From Clostridia bacterium (GTDB lineage: Bacteria > Bacillota > Clostridia > UBA1381), in assembly GCA_017380475.1 (NCBI GenBank), contig JAFODX010000049.1:1-5327 (forward strand): a stretch of DNA of 5,327 bases. Reading direction: 5' to 3'. Position 1 is the stretch's first letter. The number at the start of each line of letters is the position of its first letter. Below are positions 1 through 4,991 of the stretch, in pieces. The notes under the pieces were generated by a model. The model was not told the origin of the DNA and made no database searches. It saw only the letters and a program-made list of their open reading frames with translations. Both the position numbers and the translations under genes were made by a program.

Positions 1-502
1 GTTTGGTCTTGTCCCAGTCAAAGTATAAAAATGTGATGCGTGAGTTGTCCGCAATTGCGTTATGTATTGCATCCACGTTATAGTATATGCTCTCGTTTGA
101 TGCCTTTATGCGGTTAGCCACAAACACTTGGGCGTTGAGCCGTTTTGCATTATGGACATTTGTTAGTGTTTCAAGCTTTTTAATAAGTTCAGATGATTTC
201 TTCTTCGTAATAAATCGTGACGAAGCAACAGCATCTACAAGTGTTCTCACCTCTGCAGTTTCAAACTCACGTTCTGCAAGATAGTATGTAAACCGCTTGT
301 CATGCACCTGAATTATCTCATAACCCAGTTCTTCCATAGCCTGAATGTCACGGTATATACTCTTTCGCTCAGCAGTTATACCGAGTCCCGAAAGATAGTC
401 TATAAGCTCGGAAACGGAAACCGTATGCTCCTCGTCCGTGTACTTTTTAAAATATTCTATTATGTGATACAATTTATATTTCTGATTCTCACTTCTTGGC
501 AT
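1..502 (-). CDS. WYL-domain transcriptional regulator, C-terminus cut by window edge
   Basis: Probable DNA-binding regulator of the HTH-WYL family; only the first 167 codons are present and the frame stays open to the left edge. The start (MPRSENQKYK) is preceded by GGTGGTG at 509-515, 6 nt upstream. Residues about 8-75 read as a DeoR/HTH_11-like winged helix: YKLYHIIEYF is helix 1, and a recognition-helix segment carries ERKSIYRDIQAMEELGY, the R-x-[IVS]-x-RDI-x-x-L/M-x-x-x-G signature of this class. Residues 79-130 match the usual linker helices. The segment ending in ITFLYFDWDKTK (156-167) looks like the first strand of the WYL sensor domain, whose remainder is outside the window. WYL proteins usually sense small ligands or nucleic acids; nothing here identifies the ligand. 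It is divergent from rubrerythrin, so regulation of that gene is possible but unproven. The family call is fairly secure; the function is not. Confidence 0.85.
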   Translation of the reverse strand, partial: MPRSENQKYKLYHIIEYFKKYTDEEHTVSVSELIDYLSGLGITAERKSIYRDIQAMEELGYEIIQVHDKRFTYYLAEREFETAEVRTLVDAVASSRFITKKKSSELIKKLETLTNVHNAKRLNAQVFVANRIKASNESIYYNVDAIHNAIADNSRITFLYFDWDKTK

Positions 503-533
503 ATTATTCACCACCATTTACATCTTTACTCAT

Positions 534-562
534 ATTATACCATTATATACTTTTTTTTGCAA
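534..562 (-). promoter_or_regulatory. Promoter of the WYL regulator
   Basis: Read on the minus strand, a -35 TTGCAA (557-562) is followed after 17 nt by TATAAT (534-539), which is preceded by TGG to give an extended -10. Transcription would start near 527, giving a leader of about 25 nt with the ribosome binding site inside it. A second TATAAT lies 8 nt upstream (542-547, minus strand), so the exact -10 could shift. Confidence 0.7.
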
Positions 563-576
563 CTATTAAAAATTTT

Positions 577-606
577 TTGTTAGAAATTCAGTTTTTGTGG
601 TATAAT
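577..606 (+). promoter_or_regulatory. Promoter of rubrerythrin
   Basis: TTGTTA (577-582), an 18-nt spacer and TATAAT (601-606) with TGG directly before it (extended -10). The start point would be near 613 and the leader about 29 nt, containing GGAGG at 628-632, 9 nt before the ATG. It is divergent from the WYL-regulator promoter; the two -10 boxes lie about 60 bp apart, so one bound regulator could affect both. Confidence 0.7.
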
Positions 607-641
607 ATAAATATAGAAAAAAAAATTGGAGGTGCATTATT

Positions 642-1178
642 ATGTCAAAATATGCAGGAACACAAACTGAAAAGAATCTTATGGCTGCTTTCTCAGGCGA
701 GAGCGAGGCACGCAATAAGTACACTTATTTTGCTTCAAAAGCAAAAAAGGAAGGATATGAGCAGATTGCCGCTTTGTTCTTAAAAACAGCAGAAAACGAA
801 AAAGAACACGCAAAGCTGTGGTTCAAAGAGCTTGACGGTCTCAACGATACAGAGGCTAACCTCAAGGCTGCAGCAGAAGGCGAAAACTATGAGTGGACAG
901 ATATGTATGCAGGTTTTGCAGAAACTGCTGAAAAGGAAGGATTTACAGAGCTTGCCGCAAAGTTCAGACTTGTAGCCGCTATTGAGAAATCACACGAGGA
1001 AAGATACAGAGCACTGTTGAAGAACATTGAAACCTGCGAGGTATTCAAAAAGAGCTCAGTTAAAATCTGGGAATGCCGTAACTGCGGACACCTTGTTGTC
1101 GGTGAAGCAGCACCGGAAATCTGCCCGACTTGTGCTCATCCCAAAGCATATTTCGAGATTCACGCAGAAAATTATTAA
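642..1178 (+). CDS. rbr: Rubrerythrin
   Basis: Non-haem iron protein of the anaerobe oxidative-stress response; in characterised family members it reduces hydrogen peroxide to water in the cytoplasm using electrons from NAD(P)H through rubredoxin-type partners. The N-terminal ferritin-like four-helix domain (about 1-135) shows the full diiron ligand set: E20, E53-x-x-H56, E94-x-x-E97 and E115-x-x-H118. The C-terminal rubredoxin domain (about 140-178) has C145-x2-C148 and C161-x2-C164 with 12 residues between pairs, a mononuclear Fe(Cys)4 site. The order is classical (diiron then rubredoxin), not reverse rubrerythrin. At 178 aa it is slightly shorter than the Desulfovibrio protein (about 190 aa); the loss lies in the segment between the two diiron helix pairs and touches no ligand. 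The start is supported by GGAGG at 628-632. It has its own promoter and terminator, so it is monocistronic. Confidence 0.97.
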   Translation: MSKYAGTQTEKNLMAAFSGESEARNKYTYFASKAKKEGYEQIAALFLKTAENEKEHAKLWFKELDGLNDTEANLKAAAEGENYEWTDMYAGFAETAEKEGFTELAAKFRLVAAIEKSHEERYRALLKNIETCEVFKKSSVKIWECRNCGHLVVGEAAPEICPTCAHPKAYFEIHAENY

Positions 1179-1186
1179 AACACAAC

Positions 1187-1219
1187 AAAAAAAGCATCGA
1201 CACAGTCGATGCTTTTTTT
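1187..1219. terminator. Bidirectional intrinsic terminator (rbr / tRNA-Glu)
   Basis: A perfect 8-bp stem, GCATCGAC (1194-1201) and GTCGATGC (1205-1212), with loop ACA, has seven A on its left and seven T on its right. It works for rubrerythrin on the plus strand (hairpin 15 nt after the stop codon) and for the tRNA on the minus strand. The last T of the tract (1219) is also the complement of the terminal A of the tRNA's encoded CCA, so the two features touch. Confidence 0.93.
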
Positions 1220-1293
1220 GGTGACTCGTGCGGGAATCGAACCCGCGTTGCCGGCGTGAGAGGCCGGAGTCTTAACCGCTTGACCAACGAGCC
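1219..1293 (-). tRNA. tRNA-Glu, anticodon CTC, CCA end encoded
   Basis: A 75-nt cloverleaf on the minus strand. The acceptor stem is GGCTCGT / ACGAGTC (7 bp, with one G-U at pair 2). The D arm has a GTC/GAC stem and a loop containing GG. The anticodon stem is CCGGC/GCCGG with loop CTCTCAC, placing anticodon CTC at 1260-1258. The variable loop is CAAC, and the T arm is GCGGG-TTCGATT-CCCGC. The discriminator is A (1222), followed by genomically encoded CCA (1221-1219). CTC decodes GAG as glutamate, and the body matches the typical Firmicutes tRNA-Glu. A strong promoter lies 20 nt upstream and the shared terminator follows at once, so it is transcribed alone. Confidence 0.97.
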
Positions 1294-1303
1294 AAATTTT
1301 GAG

Positions 1304-1316
1304 TACTTGACAAGTA
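1304..1316. repeat. Short inverted repeat overlapping the tRNA -10
   Basis: TACTTG-A-CAAGTA, a perfect 6-1-6 palindrome, overlaps the -10 box (1313-1318) and probable start point of the tRNA-Glu promoter. It could be a protein-binding site or chance. A 1-nt loop makes it unsuitable as an RNA hairpin of full length. Confidence 0.35.
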
Positions 1317-1341
1317 TAGCACAAAACACGGCATTTGTCAA
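1313..1341 (-). promoter_or_regulatory. Promoter of tRNA-Glu
   Basis: On the minus strand there is a consensus TTGACA (1336-1341), a 17-nt spacer and TATACT (1313-1318) preceded by TGC (extended -10). The expected start is near 1306, leaving about 12 nt of 5' leader for RNase P to remove. This is the closest match to the vegetative sigma consensus in the window, as expected for a stable RNA gene. Confidence 0.88.
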
Positions 1342-1411
1342 CACTTTTTTTAAAATTTTTTCAGTTTTTTCTTTCCGCTAATTTTTTACACCTTTTTGTT
1401 GATTTTAGACA

Positions 1412-1440
1412 TTTACTTTCCTTTTTTCCTGTGTTATACT
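1412..1440 (+). promoter_or_regulatory. Promoter of the GH29 fucosidase gene
   Basis: TTTACT (1412-1417, 4 of 6 to consensus), a 17-nt spacer and TATACT (1435-1440) with TGT before it (extended -10). The start point would be near 1447, giving a leader of about 24 nt. The stretch between the tRNA promoter and this one (1342-1411) is T-rich and holds no other feature that I can see. Confidence 0.7.
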
Positions 1441-1456
1441 TACCCTATAAATTCAC

Positions 1457-1463
1457 AGGAGGT
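1457..1463 (+). promoter_or_regulatory. Ribosome binding site that fixes the GH29 start
   Basis: AGGAGGT, nearly fully complementary to the 16S rRNA 3' end, lies 7 nt before the ATG at 1471. The frame is also open upstream to a TTG at 1396, but that codon precedes the promoter -10 and has no such site. The short form is therefore the real protein. Confidence 0.92.
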
Positions 1464-1470
1464 CATTATT

Positions 1471-2427
1471 ATGACAAGTTCAGAATGGTTTAAAAATGCA
1501 CAGTTCGGAATTATGGCACACTTCGGACTTTACAGTGTCCTTGAGGGCGAATACAAAGGTAATCCCACAAACGAATGGGCTCGCCGTTATTGCGAAATAC
1601 CGCGTGAAGAATACCACAAGCTTGCATCGGCGTTTAACCCGATATATTTTGATGCAGAGGAATGGATAAGCTATGTAAAGGCATCAGGCGCAAAATATTT
1701 CGTGCTCACATCAAAGCATCACGAGGGATTTGCTTTGTTTGATTCAAAGGTGTCTGATTTTAATGTTGTTAAGGCAACACCGTTCGGACGTGATATCATA
1801 AAAGAAATTTCAGAGGCGTGCAAGAAGTATGATATAAAGCTCGGTCTTTACTATTCACACGACCAGGACTGGGAAGAACCCGACGCAGGCGGATTCATCG
1901 AGAATAAGTGGTGTCACCCGGCAAACAACTACTGGGACTATAACCCCACAAACACAATTGAAGATTTCCAGAAATACCTTGACCGCAAGGTTAAACCGCA
2001 GGTAACAGAGCTTTTGACAAACTACGGTGATTTATGTCAGATCTGGTTCGATAACCCATGGACTATAACAAAGGATCAGTCAAAAGAACTCTATGACCTT
2101 GTAAAATCAATCCAGCCTGATTGTCTTTGCAGCGCAAGAATCGGACACGGCTACGGCGAAATAGTCGGTGGTGGTGACAATGCATACGATATGGACGGAC
2201 ATCCCGTACATCCTGCAGAAGCACCCGTTACATTGGCAGGTACAGATTGCTGGGGTTTCTCGGTATATAACAATATGTCATATAAGAGTGCAGAAGAGCT
2301 TATGGGCTACAAAAAACAGCTTAACGCCAAGGGCGTTAATATGCTCTTAAATGTTGGTCCCGACCACCTCGGCCGTTTCCCCGGACCCGCAGTAAAGGTG
2401 CTTAAAGAAATGGGCGAAATGAAATGA
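1471..2427 (+). CDS. GH29 family alpha-L-fucosidase, compact cytoplasmic form
   Basis: Probable retaining exo-alpha-L-fucosidase releasing L-fucose from oligosaccharides or glycosides. Hallmarks in order: FGIMAHFGLYS (12-22; H17 is the conserved sugar-contact His), NEW (34-36), KHHEGFALFDS (82-92; His pair 83-84), LGLYYS (124-129), QIWFD (190-194, D194 the expected nucleophile), the Arg and GDN of the segment 223-237, WGFS (261-264) and NMLLNVGPD (290-298). The general acid/base varies in position in GH29; E250, before the WGFS motif, is a candidate, with E230 an alternative. There is no signal peptide or membrane segment, so the substrate must enter the cell first. At 318 aa it is essentially the catalytic barrel; many GH29 enzymes run to 400-500 aa with a C-terminal beta-sandwich, absent here. 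It has its own promoter and terminator and is convergent with the sugar operon. Other GH29 specificities, or an inactive homologue, remain possible. Confidence 0.88.
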   Translation: MTSSEWFKNAQFGIMAHFGLYSVLEGEYKGNPTNEWARRYCEIPREEYHKLASAFNPIYFDAEEWISYVKASGAKYFVLTSKHHEGFALFDSKVSDFNVVKATPFGRDIIKEISEACKKYDIKLGLYYSHDQDWEEPDAGGFIENKWCHPANNYWDYNPTNTIEDFQKYLDRKVKPQVTELLTNYGDLCQIWFDNPWTITKDQSKELYDLVKSIQPDCLCSARIGHGYGEIVGGGDNAYDMDGHPVHPAEAPVTLAGTDCWGFSVYNNMSYKSAEELMGYKKQLNAKGVNMLLNVGPDHLGRFPGPAVKVLKEMGEMK

Positions 2428-2434
2428 AATAAAT

Positions 2435-2467
2435 AAAAAATGACGTTGCAATGCAACGTCATTTTTT
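2435..2467. terminator. Bidirectional intrinsic terminator between convergent units
   Basis: The 9-bp stem TGACGTTGC (2441-2449) / GCAACGTCA (2453-2461) has loop AAT, with six A on the left and six T on the right that can extend the pairing. It lies 13 nt after the fucosidase stop and just after the kinase stop on the other strand, so it serves both transcripts and marks the 3' end of the three-gene operon. Confidence 0.93.
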
Positions 2468-2472
2468 ATTTC

Positions 2473-3384
2473 TTAATCCAATTCAATAATTTCTTTGTTC
2501 GGAACAAACGCCGCACCATAAAGAGGTGAAAATTCTCCGAGCTCTGCCTTTTTAATAACCGGCAATTCGCCTGCACTATAGCAATGCTCTTTTATGTAAT
2601 CTATAAGAGGATTCAGATACAGTTCTTCCTGATCACTTAACCCGCCACTGAAAAGAATACAATCAGGTGACATAAGATTTACAATCGCAATAAGTCCCCT
2701 TCCAAGCATCTTTACAGCATTATTGATTACTTCTTGCGCTTTTTCGTTACCTTTTTTTGATTCACTAAAAAGGTCAGATGCAGTTTTACCTGCTCCAAGC
2801 AGTTCTTTTGCAGTAATATCAAGACCACCGCCTGCACAATACTTTTCAAGACAGCCTTTTTTACCGCAACCGCATTCGCGTCCGTTCTCAACGGCAACAA
2901 GGTGACCAAGCTCTCCTGCACATCCCAATGCACCGTTATAAATCTCTCCGTTCATAACTATGCCTGTTCCGATGCCCGTACCCAAGGTTACACATACCGA
3001 TGTGTTTGTTCCGGTTGCACCACCGCAAAGATACTCTCCCCATGCTGCAGCGCGTGAATCCTGAACAAGTTTTACCGGCACTTTAAGCGTTTTTTCAAGT
3101 TTTATTGCCGTATCCTTTGCCAAAATCCCGATATTGGGCACCTTTATTATTTCTTTTCCGTCAGCACTTACAGTTCCCGGTATGCCAACGCCACAAGATA
3201 CTATATCTCCGTATTTTATTCCGTTTGCGGTACAGAGTTCACCCACGCCGGCTTTTATGTCGTTTGATAAATCGCTGATATCAGTAACATATACTTTTTT
3301 ATGTGCAATCAGTTTTCTGTCATCATCTTTAAATAAACCGATGTTTATCTTTGTACCGCCGATATCCACACCAATTCTGTACAT
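2473..3384 (-). CDS. ROK family sugar kinase
   Basis: ATP-dependent cytoplasmic kinase of the ROK family, phosphorylating a hexose or related sugar, typically at the 6-hydroxyl. The N-terminal phosphate loop is GVDIGGTKINIG (5-16). The catalytic base is D109 in VQDSRAAAWGE. The second phosphate motif is LGTGIGTGIV (134-143). GELGH (157-161) begins the ROK zinc signature, completed by C171-x-C173-x4-C178 with H161, then LEKY with E180; E158, H161 and E180 are the expected sugar contacts. Length (303 aa) is normal and there is no N-terminal helix-turn-helix, so it is an enzyme rather than a ROK repressor. The residue before the catalytic Asp is Gln instead of the Asn usual in glucokinases, which may mean a substrate other than glucose. 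Its ATG shares one base with the rpiB stop (TAATG), with AGGGAGA 6 nt upstream, implying translational coupling. It is last in the operon. The substrate is unassigned; allose, allulose or another ketose/hexose fits the neighbours. Confidence 0.9.
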   Translation of the reverse strand: MYRIGVDIGGTKINIGLFKDDDRKLIAHKKVYVTDISDLSNDIKAGVGELCTANGIKYGDIVSCGVGIPGTVSADGKEIIKVPNIGILAKDTAIKLEKTLKVPVKLVQDSRAAAWGEYLCGGATGTNTSVCVTLGTGIGTGIVMNGEIYNGALGCAGELGHLVAVENGRECGCGKKGCLEKYCAGGGLDITAKELLGAGKTASDLFSESKKGNEKAQEVINNAVKMLGRGLIAIVNLMSPDCILFSGGLSDQEELYLNPLIDYIKEHCYSAGELPVIKKAELGEFSPLYGAAFVPNKEIIELD

Positions 3385-3830
3385 TACATTTCTCCCTGCT
3401 CAATTGCTGAAATCATATCAATTCTTGTCTGATGTCTGCCACCCTCATATTCAGCATTAAGGAACTCATCAACAATCATTTCAGCAGTCGCCTCACCAAC
3501 AACTCTTGCACCGAATGCAATAATATTGGCATTATTATGCTGACGTGTAAGGCGCGCCGAATACGGCTCTGAACATACCGCCGCCCGTATACCTTTCACC
3601 TTATTTGCTGCCACTGAAATACCTATTCCTGTTCCACAAATAAGGATGCCAAGTTCACATTCACCGCTGACAACAGCTTCGGCAACTTTTTTGCCGTATA
3701 CAGGATAGTCACAGCGTTCACTTGTATCTGTGCCGAAATTAACAATTTCATACCCCTTGGCTGTAAGATATTCTGTAATATGGTTTTTCATCCCCACTGC
3801 TACATGGTCATTTCCTATTGCTATTTTCAT
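3384..3830 (-). CDS. rpiB: Ribose-5-phosphate / allose-6-phosphate isomerase RpiB
   Basis: LacAB/RpiB family isomerase interconverting aldose and ketose phosphates (ribose-5-P and ribulose-5-P; in E. coli also allose-6-P and allulose-6-P). Normal length, 148 aa. Seen here: GNDH (6-9), DYP (41-43), ILICGTGIGIS (62-72) with catalytic C65, ANKVKGIRAAV (75-85), CSEPYSARLTRQHNNAN (86-102) with H98, FGARVVG, and YEGGRH-x2-R near the C-terminus for phosphate binding. The middle and C-terminal thirds resemble, from memory, E. coli RpiB (AlsI) more than the LacA/LacB subunits. One oddity is the N-terminal segment DHVAVGMK, where the family usually has DHxG plus a hydrophobic residue; Ala replaces the Gly. 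It follows the dehydrogenase after a 12-nt gap and overlaps the kinase start by one base. The ribosome binding site is modest (AGGGG 8 nt upstream), suggesting coupling to upstream translation. The isomerase call is firm; which sugar phosphate it serves is not. Confidence 0.94.
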   Translation of the reverse strand: MKIAIGNDHVAVGMKNHITEYLTAKGYEIVNFGTDTSERCDYPVYGKKVAEAVVSGECELGILICGTGIGISVAANKVKGIRAAVCSEPYSARLTRQHNNANIIAFGARVVGEATAEMIVDEFLNAEYEGGRHQTRIDMISAIEQGEM

Positions 3831-3842
3831 TTTTCCGTCCCC

Positions 3843-4829
3843 TTAATCAATTATATACGGCTCGAAATTTTCCTTTTCATAGTCAACAACCGCCTTCATA
3901 TACTTACCGTATTTTGTTGTCAGTTCTTCCTGTGCACGGTCAAACTCTGACCACGGATATACCTTTGTAGGAACATTCTTGAAATCCCAGCTTCCGTTAC
4001 AAAGCATCTGTACAGCATTTGCACACGCTGTTCTGTTTATCTCAACCTCTCTCGGATGTGTGCTCAGACAATCTATTGCCTTTACGTTAAGCTGCTGAAT
4101 ATCAACAAGTCTCTTTCCGCCTGTATGGTATGCACCAAGCGCAAGCTGACCGCACATTCTTGTCATTCGTATCGCAAGGTCAAGCGATTCTGCAGTTTCG
4201 CCCCATTCCATTACAGTTTTGAATCCAAGCCCCTGACTCTGGAAACCAATATCCTTACCGGGTTCATCCATATAATGAGCAGGTAATTCATCCGGAGTAT
4301 ATACCTCATCAGCACCGTAACGTTTTGCATCTTCAAGGCATTCTTTTCTGATGTCTACAGCAACAACGTACGCACCGTGCGTTTTAAGAAGAGCTATCGC
4401 ACCACAGCCCATATATCCGCAACCTACCACTGCAACTCTGTCACCAACTACCTGAATTCTTACCTTACTTACAGCGCTCACAAGACATGAAAGTGGTTCG
4501 AGAATCGCCGCTGTGTCACTTAACTCATCAGGAATCAAAAAAACATTTTTTTCATCGGTTACGTCATACTCAGCATGACCGGAGAATAAGCCACTTACTC
4601 TATCGCCTGCTTTTACTTTCGTTACCGCTTTACCTACAGCAACAACTGTACCTATAGGCTCATGTCCAAAGCTCTTTCCTTCTTTTGCTGTCGTCCAGTC
4701 ATAATGCTCCGACATACATACGCCGCAATAACGGTTTTTTATAAGCACATCTGTATCATTTTCGATAACCGGCATATCTACATCAATAAATTTACACTTT
4801 TTAGGTCCTTCCATTACTAATTTTTTCAT
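3843..4829 (-). CDS. Zinc-dependent medium-chain alcohol/polyol dehydrogenase
   Basis: NAD(P)-dependent oxidoreductase of the medium-chain (MDR) superfamily, probably oxidising a polyol or sugar hydroxyl. The N-terminal GroES-like domain has the catalytic zinc ligands C38 (YCGVC) and H56-E57 (FGHEPIG), plus E111 in the EPLSC segment, as in sorbitol-type enzymes. The four-cysteine structural-zinc lobe is missing: residues 90-105 contain no Cys. The Rossmann fold begins VAVVGCGYMGCGAIAL (132-147), and D159 at the end of the second strand favours NAD over NADP. The C-terminal part carries LALGAYHTGGKRLVDIQQLN and THPRE, typical of sugar/polyol-linked members. At 328 aa it is of ordinary length. 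It is first in the operon; AGGAG at 4839-4843, 9 nt upstream, supports the ATG. By context it may supply the ketose or aldose phosphorylated by the ROK kinase. The exact substrate (for example ribitol, allitol, sorbitol or a fucose-related compound) cannot be read from sequence. Confidence 0.88.
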   Translation of the reverse strand: MKKLVMEGPKKCKFIDVDMPVIENDTDVLIKNRYCGVCMSEHYDWTTAKEGKSFGHEPIGTVVAVGKAVTKVKAGDRVSGLFSGHAEYDVTDEKNVFLIPDELSDTAAILEPLSCLVSAVSKVRIQVVGDRVAVVGCGYMGCGAIALLKTHGAYVVAVDIRKECLEDAKRYGADEVYTPDELPAHYMDEPGKDIGFQSQGLGFKTVMEWGETAESLDLAIRMTRMCGQLALGAYHTGGKRLVDIQQLNVKAIDCLSTHPREVEINRTACANAVQMLCNGSWDFKNVPTKVYPWSEFDRAQEELTTKYGKYMKAVVDYEKENFEPYIID

Positions 4830-4860
4830 CTTGTTGTTCTCCTTTCAGATTTATACCTTG

Positions 4861-4888
4861 ATTATACCATTTTTATAAAATTTTTCTA
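4861..4888 (-). promoter_or_regulatory. Promoter of the dehydrogenase-rpiB-ROK operon, weak -35
   Basis: On the minus strand TATAAT (4861-4866) is preceded by TGG, a full extended -10. No good -35 exists: the best is TAGAAA (4883-4888) at a 16-nt spacing, 4 of 6 to consensus. The start point would be near 4854, with a 24-nt leader. GGTATAA recurs 11 nt downstream (4851-4857), an alternative weak -10. A promoter of this shape often depends on an activator. Confidence 0.65.
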
Positions 4889-4897
4889 TATATTTTT

Positions 4898-4925
4898 CCG
4901 ACTAACCTTATTTAAAAAACCGACT
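4898..4925. promoter_or_regulatory. Candidate AraC-type operator: CCGACT direct repeat
   Basis: CCGACT occurs at 4898-4903 and 4920-4925 in the same orientation, 22 bp apart (about two helical turns), the only GC-rich hexamer repeated in this AT-rich divergent region. Relative to the predicted operon start point the copies lie near -44 to -49 and -66 to -71, just upstream of the poor -35. That is where AraC-family activators typically bind tandem half-sites. The second copy also abuts the -35 of the araC-type gene, which would allow autoregulation. A 6-bp match can occur by chance, so this is a candidate only. Confidence 0.4.
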
Positions 4926-4940
4926 TTTATATACCATAGA

Positions 4941-4969
4941 TTGACAAAGTAGCATACTTATGTTAAAAT
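4941..4969 (+). promoter_or_regulatory. Promoter of the AraC-type regulator
   Basis: Consensus TTGACA (4941-4946), a 17-nt spacer and TAAAAT (4964-4969) with TGT before it (extended -10). The start point would be near 4976 and the leader about 16 nt. It is back-to-back with the sugar-operon promoter; the two -10 boxes lie about 100 bp apart. Confidence 0.8.
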
Positions 4970-4991
4970 CAAATTATGAGGTGATTTTCTG

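Noticed and set aside
534..549. PerR/Fur-like box upstream of rubrerythrin
   Set aside because: The TATAAT units here are direct, not inverted, repeats and are explained by -10 elements; the 7-1-7 palindrome is missing.
87..783. Small plus-strand frames in the left part of the window
   Set aside because: They lie antisense to the WYL regulator or out of frame with rubrerythrin, are low-complexity, and lack convincing ribosome binding sites.
1307..1335. Plus-strand promoter starting from TTGACA at 1307-1312
   Set aside because: No acceptable -10 lies 16-18 nt downstream; the match is a by-product of the palindrome.
1060..1344. Open frames on both strands across the rubrerythrin end, tRNA and terminator
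   Set aside because: They cross a clear tRNA and terminator and overlap the rubredoxin domain; no family resemblance.
1396..1470. N-terminal extension of the fucosidase frame from a TTG codon
   Set aside because: It begins before the predicted -10, lacks a ribosome binding site and does not match the family; ATG 1471 has AGGAGGT at ideal spacing.
1294..1470. Riboswitch or T-box leader before the fucosidase gene
   Set aside because: The predicted leader is only about 24 nt, too short for a structured leader, and no conserved motif or hairpin was seen.
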